Assembly (NCBI GenBank): GCA_025175895.1
Contig: CM045987.1
Span: 110,783,040-110,847,039 of the forward strand
From: Wurfbainia villosa
Taxonomy: Eukaryota; Streptophyta; Magnoliopsida; Zingiberales; Zingiberaceae
Direction: 5' to 3'
Length of the DNA: 64,000 nucleotides
Shown here one piece after another: positions 47,011-59,300 of this stretch (positions are counted from its first letter, which is position 1; every line of letters starts with the position of its first letter). The notes beneath the pieces were generated by a model, which did no database searches, was not told where the DNA came from, and was given only the letters and a program-made list of their open reading frames with translations. A program made the translations under genes and the position numbers.

Positions 47011-47292
47011 ATCAAGGTTTAAATGTCAATAGGCAAGGTGCATCTATTGACAAGAAAGATTTGGTCATAAGCCTAAGTTCAAGGTAGATAAGCCTACCTA
47101 CCATAGTGTTCCATATAGTTATGGAACCAGCCCTAGGTCTAGGAAAGCCAATGTCACAAGGGAAGTCATCCCTAGAGTTGACCATGGTAATAGTCAAGTG
47201 ACTAAGGTTTCAAAAAAACCTAGAAAAGTCACCAAAAAGGTTACAAGAGAAGATATCCCGAGGGTTAAGCTTAATAAGACTACAATGACCAC
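47011..47292 (+). repeat. Copy of sirevirus H gag flank inside element G
   Basis: 282 bp that match 39822-40103 almost base for base (for example one T/C change near 47130). This is host DNA that should be outside the element. It adjoins the 5' LTR of G exactly as the original adjoins the 3' LTR, so 39822-42329 and 47011-49487 form one large direct repeat. Either a biological rearrangement or an assembly error. Confidence 0.85.
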
Positions 47293-49487
47293 TGTTGGGT
47301 TTCCGGCACCGCGGCGTGTGTGTGTTCGATCATGTTTCGTAAACATGAGCACAGCGGAAGCAATTAAAAATAATAAATCTATATTTATTACAACACACAC
47401 AACACACGCATGCTATTACAACAAGTGTAGACATAACCGTAAATTAAAATTTGCAATAAAAGGAAATTAAACTACGTTATACCTTCCGTATGACGTGTAG
47501 CGGGAACGGCATCAACCGGAACGATCCTCGTAAGAATCGTCTCTATCCGTATCCACGCCGAGCTCCTCGGGATGACTTCGCTAAGTCACGAGCTTCGCCT
47601 TCGACGGGTTACTAGCCTCGTGTTGAAGACGACGTGATCGAGAGATGATCACGATCCGAATCCAAATTCGATCCAAAACGAGTTCTCAAAACTCGCTTCT
47701 CCGGAGAGGTATTCACAACCGCTTGACGAATCCTTCGCCCTCCACCAGAGGATTACCGGAGATCAAATCCCGTAGTTAGCCGCTGTCGAGCACTAACCGT
47801 CGCCCAAACGACGCCCGACGAGGAGGAGAAGCTGTCCAGAAAACTGGACAGCTTGGTGGAGGAGTAGGCGCCGGCCAAAACAAGGAGAGAAAAGCCTCAC
47901 CTTGATGCCAAACCTATAGGAGATCACCGGAGGGTCGCCGGAGGTTCACCGGCTGAAGCTTGGTCGCCGGCAATGACTTGACGGGCACAAAGGATGGGCG
48001 GCCCACTTAGGGTTGGGCGCCGAATTCACCAACAAGGGTGGGCGGCAACTCTATGTTGGGCGGCAACTCTTGATTAGGTGTTAGGGTTAGGGTTTAAGCC
48101 CTATTTTATAGAGAACTAATTCTCTTAATGGTTAATGGATCATATCCATAAAGCCCGTTAACCCGCTCCATTAAGATAAGTTAAAATAAACCAAACCATG
48201 ATGGTTTATTTTAAGTTAAAACGAACCGAACCAATCTTTGGTTCATTCGTTTAATATAAACCAAACCCTTTGGTTTATTCTCATCCATTGGATTAGAACC
48301 AAACCATTTTGGTCCATCCATTATGTCTTCATAAGACACTGCCCATCCACGCTTCCATTGCGACTGAAACAATTTCATGCTCGCTTTATGTTTGGTCCAA
48401 CCAAACATAGTTTCTCTCGATCTGAGAATCCCATTCTCAAGCTCGTTTTAAATCCTTTGGATTACACTCGTTGTGCGTGTGACCAAATAGGTTCTCGGTT
48501 TATGTTGGCCGTCTATAATTAACCATTAATTATAGAGCGATCATGAGTGGCACCTAGTAGTACATCATGATCCCCAATTAACCAAAAGATCAGCGGTTGA
48601 TCCGAACTATTTACGAAACCCTTGATGCTTCGAATGAATCGTGCCCCATTCCCTTCACTCATCTTATACCCACTTGGTTGAGGACATGGTCTATTGTCGA
48701 TCCCACTAGGTCGACTCGTCACACCTAGCCCAAGTATCATTTCCTCGTCCTCTACAGTTCTAGTTACTCCACATGTATCGAAGAGTACCTTACTCTAAAC
48801 ATGTAATGCTTTGGCCAAAGACTTTAGTAACAATCCACGAGAGGCCATGGGTATACATCTCCTCGCAAGGAGTGGTGAATCCTTTATAGGCTATTCAAAC
48901 ACCTTGATCACTTGACTTATACCCAATCATCCGGGTCCACATCTCCTTAGAGATGTTTGCTTAAGATGTCAAAGCATAAGTCTCCATGATCAAGATGACT
49001 TGAATACCGCAAGTCAAAGGAACATCGCACTTAAGCCACGTAAGAACTTCATTGACATATCTATATATGCAGAGAACCATATGAAGTCTTACGGTGGTCA
49101 CTCCAATGAACTAGTTACCATAACTAGCATCCACGATTAACTCCGGACATCACTATGTCTCCAGCCAGTGAGAATCAGCTGCTTGGATACACCAAGGAGT
49201 ATACCTCGTGCTAGTCTCAACAGAATTGATGGTGTCCAGATCCATCAATTCATCGACTAGGGATAATTCCGATACATCACAATTACACATGTGGAGATAC
49301 TCACTAGTTGTGATCCAATCACAAATTCTCTCTTGCTGTGAATCGTATCGTGGACATTCAGTAAATGAGTTTAAGATCCAATCAAATACATAAAACATGT
49401 ATACTCAAATAGTGAATCTTCATTTATCATATAAATGGTTCATACATAAGGCGATTGCCTTAGGACATCTCTCATATATTACTAACA
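47293..49487 (-). repeat. 5' LTR of element G
   Basis: 2195 bp, nearly the same as 40104-42329 but with many one- or two-base losses, concentrated at about 47595-47990 and 48590-49100. Right end ATTACTAACA is followed by ACCAA and then sirevirus H gag. Confidence 0.88.
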
Positions 49488-49616
49488 ACCAAGGCTTCCA
49501 AACCTAAGAGGGTCATTAGAAAGGTATTAAGGGAGCTTTTCCCTAGTGAGTACCTTATAAACCCAAGGAGCTCCAATAGGTATTGGGTTCCTAGGAGTGT
49601 GATCCTTTCACACTAA
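49488..49616 (+). pseudogene. gag: Sirevirus H gag C terminus
   Basis: Continues the frame broken at 40103: K-A-S-K-P-K-R-V-I-R-K-V, then a tail NRYWVPRSVILSH and TAA at 49614-49616. The YWVPR tail corresponds to YWVPKDQIHYV in A and D, confirming that this is the end of a sirevirus gag. Confidence 0.7.
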
Positions 49617-51413
49617 ATGGGTTTAGGGTGTGTCAACCTTGAATGGATGGGTAGTTAACCTAATCATGGTAGAGTTGACACTTCATAATATTTTCAAGGT
49701 AATGTAATACCTTAGAAATGAGATAAGAAGTATATCCTAAAAGAATTGAGGATGTGTCAATGGATTTAATAGAAGATGGAAAATTGATCAAAATTGACAC
49801 AATTAGGTTAAAGTCAAGAATGTGTCGAGTTTGGGATTTTTGGCACACTTGAGGGAGTTAAGTGTTATTATGGCAAAGTTGGTATAATTTTTAACAAATG
49901 GTAATTAGATTTAAAATGCAAGTATTTTTATACCTTGATATTATAAAATTTGTCATTCTTTGATTTCCATAATCCATGTCATGACATCATGTTTCATATG
50001 ATCATTTAAAATGTCACGATAGTGATTAGATTGGTTAATGTCATGGCTAATACCTAGATTATGTTTATTATATCATGACATCATGAAATCATTGGCAAAT
50101 GCTTTTAATTTATGGAAATCATTTATGCCATGATCATAATTCATGCACTAGAGTTATAAAATTGAATTTAAGGATAAATGTCATTATTCGATATAAAGGA
50201 ATTAAATGGATATGCCTAGGTAATGATGCATGAACCCTTAGTTCAGGGAAAACCAAAACCCACATCTCACAAGGACTATAAGATGACACATGTTTGTATT
50301 GATACACCTTAGACACATATGAGATGTTAGGAAATTGAGTTAAGCTCAATCTACTTATATATTACATCAAAATGAACTAAAACTCTTTCAATCATATGAT
50401 TAAATCATGAGAAAAACTAGTGTACAGGTCATGCATACTTAGCTCATAGATCATGATTGAAAATAGATTTTTAAAATAATTTTAAAATCATTTTAAAAAA
50501 CTTTGATGAAGTCTATCTTTTGATAGCAATCACCATTGAGAATGTTGATACAAATTAGGTAAAAACATTGAAGTTTTCAATGGTTTTGAACTTATATCAA
50601 TCCTTCAAAATAATGAGTATTTTAATATAAAACTATTTTTCACCCATTATATTTGACATAAGTAATGTACATATGAAATTTCATGATTGTTTAAAAATTA
50701 TATAATTACTTATGCATTTTCTAATTTCATTTGAAAATACTAATTTCTGCAAATGTAGAAACAAGTCGACTGCATCATGGAGCAGTCGACTGGTAGTAGT
50801 GGCAATCGACTGGTCACTGAATTCAATCGACTATTGGTCTGATTTTCGGCTGAACAAGGGTTGTTTAGCTATTTATTAGCACCCTAAGTACCCTAACCAC
50901 TCATAATCCTATGATATGCTTAGAGAAGCATTGGAAGGGTGAGATGTTCATCGAAAATGAATAGGAGAGTTAATTAGGATAAGAATCAAAGTTTAAGGGA
51001 GGTTAAAGTTCGGTTGAACTTTCACCCTTCTTTTTGATATTTTATATTTCCTATAGGATTAGAAACTCTCCAAGGATATTGTTGGTGCAATGGTCAAAGA
51101 GGAGTAAGCCTTTAGAGGGAGTTTGTCAATCGAGGGATGATGGATGAAGGTTAAAAAGGGAGAGAGTGAAGAATTGTCTTTCATTGAAATGAAGGCATTT
51201 ATGATGAGTCTTGGACCAATGGGGAGAATGAAGGATCTCATTGGAAGATGAGGCATCAAAAACCTTGGTAGACTTTTTGATGTATGCCAAAGGGGGGAAA
51301 TGAAGGGTTTAAGTTAGGAAACTTTCATTATGCTTTGGCATAAGAAAAGGCATAGTTGGGCTTATGGATTAGCCTAACTTGAAGGTATCGTCAAACATCA
51401 AAAAGGAGGAGAC
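49617..51413 (+). mobile_element. Sirevirus H 3' untranslated region, no pol
   Basis: About 1.8 kb, AT-rich, no gene. It aligns with sirevirus I (1-1080, 2791-2890, 8044-8214). GTCGACTG motifs lie at about 50764-50830. It ends in a purine tract AAAAAGGAGGAGA before 51414. No protease, integrase or reverse transcriptase lies between gag and the 3' LTR, so H is also a pol-less copy. Confidence 0.65.
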
Positions 51414-51643
51414 TGTTAGTGCAATAAGCCCCAGGTCAATGTTGACCAAGCTCGAGTAGGACTTGAGTAGGTTTTTGATGTTCAACAATGGGTTTAATAA
51501 TACATTTGACATACGTATGATCATATGACTAGTGGATAGTTTGAGACATCCAAGGTCATGTGAGGGAGATTGTTTTGAGGAAGATTGTTGGAGCAATCAA
51601 CCTCAGATCAAGGTTGACCAAACTCGAGTAAGACTAAAGTGGG

Positions 51644-51988
51644 AAGTCCAAGTTTGGATTCTTGACAAGGATAAGTCCAAGTTTGGAGATTTGGAAAGGA
51701 GAAGTCCAAGTTTGGAGACTTGGAAAAGAAAAGTCCAAGTAAGGATACTTGGCAATGGAAAAGTCCAAGGGTGTAGTATTGGTCGTGTAAGTCTAAGTGT
51801 GTAGTCTTGGCGGAGAAAGTCCAAGTTTGAAGACTTGGCAATGGAAAAGTCCAAGGGTGCAGTCTTGGTCGTATAAGTCCAAGTGTGTAGTCTTGGCGAC
51901 AAAAGTCCAAGTATAGATACTTGGCAAAGGAAAGTCCAAGGGTGTAGTCGTAGTCATGTAAGACCAAGGGTGGAGTCTTGGTAGTGTA
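51644..51988 (+). repeat. Hairpin minisatellite in the LTR of sirevirus H
   Basis: About twelve units of 28-29 bp, each AAGTCCAAG followed by CTTGG after about ten bases. Same repeat as 8410-8625 but with four more units. Antisense small ORFs here are only repeats of the unit. Confidence 0.85.
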
Positions 51989-52189
51989 CCCATTAGCATG
52001 ACAAAGCCGATGGAAACACTTGAAGGCTAGCACGATGGGTGAAGGAGTTGTGGAGGACTTGGATGGACCCTGAGAGTGTGAGACTGATGGAAGTGGCTTG
52101 AAGGCTTAGGTCTAGGCTAAGGGTAAGTGTCAAGTATGAGAGGATCACACTTCTAGTTAGCCCTCACTCTTGAGGTTTATCATTCGACT

Positions 52190-52545
52190 GGTGGTATTGA
52201 CTAATCGACTGGTTGAGTGTCCAGCACTCGGAGGGCTTAGTTGACTCAGGCAGTCAACTAAGGTTATGACTTAGTCGACTGGTCATGTAGTCGTCTAAGG
52301 CTCGACTATTGATTGTGGCTCTAGTAGTCGATTGGTGGGTTAGACCAGTCAACTGGTCACTGGCAGTCAACTGGCCTTAAGTGGACATGGCACAGAATAT
52401 CTCATAGTCGACTAATGGTTATGGCAGTCAACTGTTGGATCAGGGAATTCAATTGATCAGGCATTTTCTAATGTTGATTAGTCCGTTGTAAGACAACGGT
52501 CAAGCAGACAGTCGACTGGTGGTAAAAGCAGTCAACTGCTAGTGG
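52190..52545 (+). repeat. Degenerate CAGTCGACTG palindrome cluster
   Basis: Around ten copies, many changed to AGTCAACTG or AGTCGACTAA. Position in the LTR equals that of 8820-9235. The changes fit decay at CG within the palindrome. Confidence 0.7.
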
Positions 52546-53076
52546 AAAAATCAGTCCGAGTGGATCATTAAAAGGAGGTTGCGAAGGAGAATGAAGTTGT
52601 CGATTTTTAAGAGTTTTAAGGGGAGTTGGTGCTGTGATTTCAGACCTTTAAGACATCCCAAAGCAACAAAATCAATAAGCAATCAAAAGTTCTCTTTGTA
52701 AAGTGTTCTTTACATTTGTATTTCATTCTTCTTTTATTTGCTTGTTTTGTTGTTTCTCTTAGTAACTCCATTGCAAGAGGTTTCTCTACCTCTGGATTAT
52801 TTCTGAGAAGGAGAAGGTTAGTGGTGGTGTGCATCACTAAAGCTCACTATAGAGCTCGACCATGGAGTAGAAACTAGGGTTCTAAACCATGTAAAATCGG
52901 GTGTTTGTTTGTGTGTGCTTGTCTTATATTTTGTTTTAATGTTTATTTCTATTTTCACTCCTCACTAACATTAGTGTAGATGAGTACGAACACAAATCGA
53001 TCGAACGAACAAAATCGACAAATACTATTCACCCTCCCCCCCCCCCCTCCTCTAGCGCCACCAAGAGGTCCTAACA

Positions 53077-53370
53077 CTGAATACTCGAATGAACCAAGGA
53101 GCATAACATATGCTAGTCTCACAGAGTTGATAATGTCCAATCTCATCAATTCATCAACTAGGGATAGTTTCAATACGTATATAATTACACATGATGAGAT
53201 ACCAACTAATTATGATCTAATAATAATTTCTCTCATGTGATGTATTGTATTGTGGACTTCAGCAGATGAGTTTAAGATCTAATCAAATACATAGATAATG
53301 TATACTCAAATAGTAAATTTTATTAATAACTTCTAAAGTGATTACCTTAGAACACCTCTCAATTACATCA
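53077..53370 (-). repeat. Copia LTR fragment (C/B type), minus strand
   Basis: 294 bp matching the first part of the C and B type LTRs in reverse ('gctagtctcacagagttgat', 'gatgagtttaagatctaatcaaatac', 'aacacctctcaattaca'). The reverse complement starts TGATGTAATTGAGAGGTG. The rest of that LTR is missing. It abuts the right end of sirevirus H, so H may have inserted next to or into it. Confidence 0.7.
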
Positions 53371-53618
53371 GAGTCCTCGTGTGAGGACAGAGATAGGCGG
53401 CGATCCAACTAAGGTCCAACTTGAATACTAAGGTCGAGATCGGATAGTATTACTACTGTCTTTCACTAGTTTGTTTTCTTGTGCTAACATTGTGTTGTAG
53501 AGTTCCAGGCACCTTGGTGAGATCCAGGCAACCAGGAGTCAAGGCGACTAGACATGGTTCAGATGCTTCGAGTGCATATATGGCCATGTTGGATTCGAGG
53601 AACTTGAGATGAACCCAG
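53371..53618 (+). repeat. Sirevirus LTR fragment
   Basis: About 250 bp resembling the middle of D/F-type LTRs ('gaggacagagataggcggcgatcc', 'aaggtcgagatcggatag'). It has no clear ends and lies directly before element F. Nothing coding is seen. Confidence 0.5.
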
Positions 53619-54236
53619 TGTTGGTGCAGGGGCACCAGATAATCAAACCTAGGTTTTCATAATGGCAAAGATTCCAAGTTAAGCCATTCTTGTTATCTCA
53701 TATGTTGTGCTGAGTGTGCAGGTAATGTGTTAGGCTTTGTTAAGGTCAACGATGCAAGGAAAATCTTGAGACGAGAAACCTCGATGGTCGGGTGACACCA
53801 GGAGAACCTCGTGGAGTCGAGGAACCTCGGTGGTAACCAGAAGCTAAGAAACAGGTCAGAAGAACCAAAGGTAAGCTCCGAGTAAAGAGTGATGGTAAGG
53901 GCATGTCCTCCATACGGGGACAACTGTAGGTAGCGATCCGACTAGGACTTCCGGAGGAAGGTCTAAGTCAAGATTGCACAATACAGGACCGTTGGATTAT
54001 ACCATCAATAAAGATTCTTTTGCTAATGATGTATTATAAGTGAGTTATCAAGCTATCAGTCGATTAGAGGGAAATGGCAATCGACTGAACTACCATCAGT
54101 CGACTGCTATATGGCATCAGTCGACTGCTGGTCAAGCTGATCACTTCGAGGAGAGTCAAGATAAGATCCACCAAAGAAGGGGTGATGTGAAGGTTTGACC
54201 CAGATCTAAATCTTAATGAGTTGGGGTTCAAAAGGC

Positions 54237-54244
54237 TATAAAAG
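54237..54244 (+). promoter_or_regulatory. TATA box of element F 5' LTR
   Basis: TATAAAAG in 'ggctataaaaggagag', downstream of the palindrome cluster as in the other sirevirus LTRs. Confidence 0.6.
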
Positions 54245-54375
54245 GAGAGACAAATCACTCATTTTTATCAATCTTGAAAGGCTTCCAAAGTGATCCGTCA
54301 ATCCAAGTGCTCTTTGACACGCAACGACGTCATAACGCCGACAACACATGCATCTTCATCCTCTTAGTCAGTATA

Positions 54376-54380
54376 CTTAG
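54376..54380 (+). repeat. Target-site duplication of element E, left copy (CTTAG)
   Basis: CTTAG before TGTTGG at 54381 and again at 62865-62869 after the far LTR. Confidence 0.9.
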
Positions 54381-55469
54381 TGTTGGATCAATAGCGGATT
54401 GCTAGAGGGGGGTGAATAGCGATAAGACAATTCGTTCATTTTTGATGATTCAAAAATCAAAGCACGCAGTGGGAAAGTAAAATAACACAATGGGTTTACT
54501 TGGTTCACAGCCTACGGCTGCTACTCCAAGGCCCTAGTGGTCCGAGACCACGCACGGAGGGCAAAAACACTAAAATAGTCTCCTCCTCGTCTGAGGTAGG
54601 AGACAAGCAATTACAAAAAGAGATCAAGGTAGAGGGACACTCCCCCTCTCCTTGTTATAATAAAAAATCGAAAAGAAATACAATTTGAAACTGAATTGTA
54701 AATTAAAAGGTTACTGACGAATTGAAAGGATGAAGATTGGAGCTCGAGTCATCGTTTCTGTAGCGCTTCATCGTCGGAAGATCATCGGAATATCACAGCG
54801 TATCAGAAGCACTTGGAGGCTCTTGGAATGATGGAAAAGGAGTGGAGAACCCCTACTTTTATAGCCTTGTGAAACCCTAATCGTTGAGATGAGGTTTCAT
54901 GAGGTGATGTCACCTAGCCCTTGAGAAATGGTGATAAGCTTTGACTCTCCTCGAGGATGATCCTTGACCAGCAGTCGATTGATCAACCCTATCAGTCGAC
55001 TGCTGGAGGCATCAGTTGACTGATACAAGCCATCAGTCGACTAATGGTAGGGTTTCCAGCTGCAATGAAGAGTTAGCTCGAAAATGCAGTTAGTATAAGT
55101 AAGCTCGATGGTCATTTACCATCCGATCTCGACTTAGACCTTCCATGGAAAGTCTTGGTCGGATCAATGCCTAAGTATGTCCTCGTACGAAATACACGAC
55201 CTTACTTACACTCACTCACATGCGCTTACCTCAACCTTTACCTTTGAAGATTTGCTTTCGGTCTTCACCTGAGTTCTTTGGCTTCCTCCGAAGTCCTCCC
55301 GATATCACCCAACCACCACGGTTCCCTCCGGGTGTCGCTGACCTTCAGGTCTAGATTTAGCACTTTCTGCACACTTGATTTAGCTTATGAGATAACAAAA
55401 TGAGCTTAACTTTGTATCGTTTGCTATAATCAAAACTCAGGTTCGACTTAGGTGCCTACTGCACCAATA
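54381..55469 (-). repeat. 3' LTR of element E
   Basis: 1089 bp. The end at 55469 reads GCACCAATA in place of GCACCAACA, a single change at the terminal base pair region. CAGTCGACTG-type motifs near 54968-55045; inverted TATA (TTTTATAG) at 54857-54864. Confidence 0.92.
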
Positions 55470-56336
55470 ATCTCCTCCTTTTTTATCTATGACACACCCA
55501 TACAAAGTTAAGGAAGTAATATGCATTATCATGAAATTTAAATGAAGAATTTAATTTGAAAAATAAGTAGGAGTAATAGAGACTCTCTTTCAAGTACTCC
55601 CCCTTTAGGAAACCTCCCCCTTGACCGAGGGTGAGTTTTTGAAAGAAGGTCTTAAACCTCCCCCTTGATGTTTGCTACTTAGGATGAGTTTAAGTAATTA
55701 ACAATTACTTAAAGTTGGCCTTAATATTAAAAATAAGTTTAAGTTAAGAAGATTTCTTAACTTGGCCTTTCTCCCCCTTTTTCAACTAATAGAATTAAGT
55801 TTGCAAAAATTAAGTTAAGTAAACATTAACTTTTGGCCATGAGAATATAGATTATGTTACTAAGTTAAGTTATCAAAAAAAATCCCTTAACTTTGGCCTT
55901 TTCTCCCCCTTTTGCCATAAATTGGAATAGTTTTTTTTTAATTATAGTTTTAAGTTTTAGTTCCAAGTCCAAGCATGTTCCACATAATTTTGAAAATAAT
56001 ATATTAAAAATAAGCTCATCTATTTGTATGTTCAACTCTTTTTGACTTGATTGATATGAAATGATCAATAAGTCCTGATCAGAGTCGGTTAATATAGATG
56101 ATTATACTCCGTGGTTCATGGCGATGCACTAGCTCTACATCTGGAACCAGGAGTAAGGTCCTAACATCTCACGCTCATCTACATGGCTAAGTACACAAAC
56201 ACATTAATCCTATGTGTTGTGAGATGTGTTGGCTCCTTAAATCTATAGGTACATAATATCTAGGGTAAGCCCTAAGCTAATTCCATTAACAAGAAAAGTA
56301 AATAATAGAGTTATAAGAAGTTATTATTTGTAAATC
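55470..56336 (-). other. 3' untranslated region and purine tract of element E
   Basis: No gene. The tract AAAAAAGGAGGAGAT (read on the minus strand) adjoins the 3' LTR. Several further CTCCCCC/CCTCCCCC blocks at about 55604-55665, 55769 and 55902 are inverted 'gggggag' repeats, the repeated purine tracts usual in sireviruses. The 'acacatctcac' block near 56215-56227 recurs. Confidence 0.75.
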
Positions 56337-59300
56337 CTACTCTATTACGCACATGCTCAATTTTAGTATTAATAGACTAAATTCGGCTTTGGGTAGGGGT
56401 TTAGTAAAAAGGTCCGCTAAGTTCGACTTTGATTCCACATATTTGAGTTGTATGGCTCCATTGGCCACATGTTCTCGAATGAAGTGATGTTTAACCTCTA
56501 TACGTTTGGTCCTAGAATGACATACGGGGTTTTTCATTAAGTTAATTGAACTAATATTATCTACATGAATTTTAGTATTTGTGAAGTCGAACTTAAAATC
56601 TCGGAGAGTGTGCTTCATCCAAAGAAGCTGAATAACACACTCACCCATTGCGACGTATTCGGCTTTGGTGGTAGACAAGGCAACACAGTGTTGCTTCTTA
56701 CTGCACCAACTCACTAGACTCGAGCTGAGAATTTGACAACAACCACTCATGCTCTTTCTATCGAGTTTACCACCAGCATAGTCCGTCGGAGTAGACGATT
56801 AATTCGAACTCGATAGATCTAGGATACCAAATACCTACGCTTAGTGTGCCCTTTAGATATCTAAGGGTATGCTTGACTAGGGTTAGGTGAGACTCCTTGG
56901 GACAGGTTTGAAACCTTGCGCACATACTTACTGCGAATAAAATATCAGGTCGACTCGCAGTTAAGTATAGAAGACTCTCTATCGCACTCTTATAGTATTT
57001 TAGGTCGATGGGCTTTCCTTCTAAGTCCTCTCCTATATTAACATTAGTTGTCATGGGTGTATTGATGGTTTTAGCGTCTTGCATTCCAAAACGTTTAATT
57101 AATTCCCTAGTATATTTTTGTTGATGTAAATATATTCCATCCTTAGTTTGTTTAATTTGTAGTCCTAGAAAGAAACTCAATTCACCTACTAAATTCATTT
57201 CAAATTCACTTTCCATAAGTGAAATGAACTCGTTTAGTAGGATCGAATTGGTTGTTCCGAAAATGATATCATCTATGTAGATTTGGGTTATAAAGATTTC
57301 CTTACCTACGGTTTTTACGAAAAGGGTCGGATCGACTATGCCTTGGTTAAACCCTTTTGACTTAAGATAAATTGAAAGCCTCTCGTACCAAGCTTGGGGA
57401 GCTTGTTTGAGTCCACAAAGAGCTTTCTTTAGTTTAAGGACATTGTTGGGTTTATCTAGACTTTTGAATCCGGGGGATTGGTTAACATAAACCTCTTCCT
57501 TAATATATTCATTCAAGAATACTGACTTGACATCCATTTGAAATAATTTAAATCCTCGATGTACAGCATATGCTAACAACATTCGGATGGATTCTAGTCT
57601 AGCTACTGGGGCATAGGTCTCATCGTAATCTAATCCTTCGACTTGACTAAACCCTTTAGCGACTAATCTCGCTTTATTTCTAACTACTTCACCTTTATTA
57701 TCAAGCTTGTTTCGAAAGACCCACCTTGTTCCAATGATTGTTTTATCTTTAGTGGTGGTACCATTCCCAAACTTCGTTCCTAGTGAATTGAGCTAGCTCT
57801 TCTTGCATTGCAATAATCCAATCGGGATCAAGAAGGGCTTGTTCAATGGTTTTGGGTTCGATTTTAGAAATCAAGGAGATTTGGCTAAGATTTCGATATG
57901 AATCTCTAGTTCGAACTCCTAGGCTAGGATCACCTATCACTTGGTCGATAGGATGATTTGTTTGAATCCTAATTTGACTTGGGTTAGGATCACCTATCAC
58001 TTGGTCGATAGGATGACTTGTTGGACTTGGGTTAGGATTAATACTAGACTCGATCTCAAGGTTGGAGTTGAGTCTGGTATGAATCGATTCACTAGTTGGT
58101 GTTGCTACGGGTTTTGTAGGTTCGTGTCCTTCATCGAACACTACATTAATGGTCTCTTCAACTCAAAGGGTGTCATGGTTATAAACCCTATAGGCTCTAC
58201 TTGTAGTCGAGTATCCTAAGAAGATTCCAGTAGAGGTTTTAGAGGTGAACTTTCCTAGGTAATCCTTAGTGTTCAGGATATGTACCTTACATTCAAATAC
58301 CCTAAAGTACTTGATGTTAGGTACTTTGTCATGATAGATTTCGTACGAGTTCTTAAGGTGCCTCTTTACCATAAGGATCCTATTTTGGACATAGCAAGTC
58401 GTACTAATGGCTTCTGCCCAAAACCTATCAAGTAGGTTATATTCATTTAGCATTGTCCTAGCGGCTTTTTGTAGGGTTCTATTTTTACATTCGACTAGGT
58501 CATTTTGTTGTGGGATTTTGGGACATGAGAATTCATGGTGGTATCCGTTTAGGTTACAAAAATTTGTAAACCTGTGGTTTTCGAATTCACCACCATGATC
58601 GCTCCTAAGTATTTTAATTTTAAGGTTCTTTTGATTTTCGATTAGTTTAAACAAACTGATTAGTTGATCTAGGGTATCACTTTTGTATTTGATGAACCTA
58701 ACCCAGGTAAATCTAGAATAGTCGTCAATTATGACTAAGCAAAATTGACTACCATTAAGTGACTTAGCTCTATGTGAATAGAATAGATCCATATGTAGGA
58801 GCTCAAGAACACTTTTGGTTCGTTCTTGATTAGTTAGTTGATGTTGTGTCCTAGATTGTTTACCTTATTGACAAGCATTACAAATTTTATTGCCTAAGTT
58901 GTTGAGGTTAGGCAAAACTTTGACTAAGTCACTTTGACTCATCTTGTGGACGAGTCTTGGGTGTGAGTGACCGAGTCATCGATGCCACAACCAAGATTCC
59001 TCTTGCTGTGTCATAAGACACTTGGTTGAGGAGTTAGGTAGATTAATAGTATAGATGTTGTTATTCCTAGTTCCTTTAAGGATTGTTTTAGAAGTTTCAT
59101 TTGTTTTAATTACGCATTCATTTTCTAGAAATATGACCTTATATTTATTATTACACAACTGACTTATGCTAAGTAAATTATATTCGAAATTTTCAACTAG
59201 TAAAACATTTTGAATGACAAAGTTTGAGTTGAGCTCAATATCACCTGATCCGATGATTTTGAGCTTGTCGTTGTTTCCAAAAGCTACCGATCCTTGTTGT

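Larger units (their letters stand above)
40104..49487 (-). mobile_element. Copia element G, minus strand, same family as B
   Basis: 9.38 kb, flanked by ACCAC (40099-40103) and ACCAA (49488-49492). The 3' LTR is 40104-42329 and the 5' LTR is 47293-49487. The coding region lies on the minus strand at 42344-46010. LTR and leader match B, as do the gag and RNase H deletions. Where the leader and primer site should lie, 47011-47292 instead duplicates host DNA from 39822-40103. Confidence 0.88.
51414..53076 (+). repeat. 3' LTR of sirevirus H
   Basis: Begins TGTTAGTGCAATAAGCCCC at 51414, with a second start-like TGTTGGAGCAATCAACC at 51586, and ends CCTAACA. Contains the 12-unit hairpin minisatellite 51644-51988, palindrome cluster about 52190-52545, and a C-run with CTCTAGCG near the end. 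The TATA region is degenerate ('attaaaaggagg' near 52566). Confidence 0.72.
53619..54380 (+). repeat. 5' LTR of element F, first part
   Basis: Starts TGTTGGTGCAGGGGCACC. CAGTCGACTG-type palindromes at about 54056-54133 and TATA box TATAAAAG at 54237-54244. Ends with target bases CTTAG at 54376-54380. Confidence 0.85.

Noticed and set aside
51603..52033. Antisense ORFs of up to 141 codons over the H minisatellite
   Set aside because: Same artefact of a repeat whose unit is free of stops in that frame; not a protein gene.
53077..53618. Solo LTRs with target duplications
   Set aside because: Both pieces lack one or both ends, and no flanking duplication could be found, so they are called fragments only.
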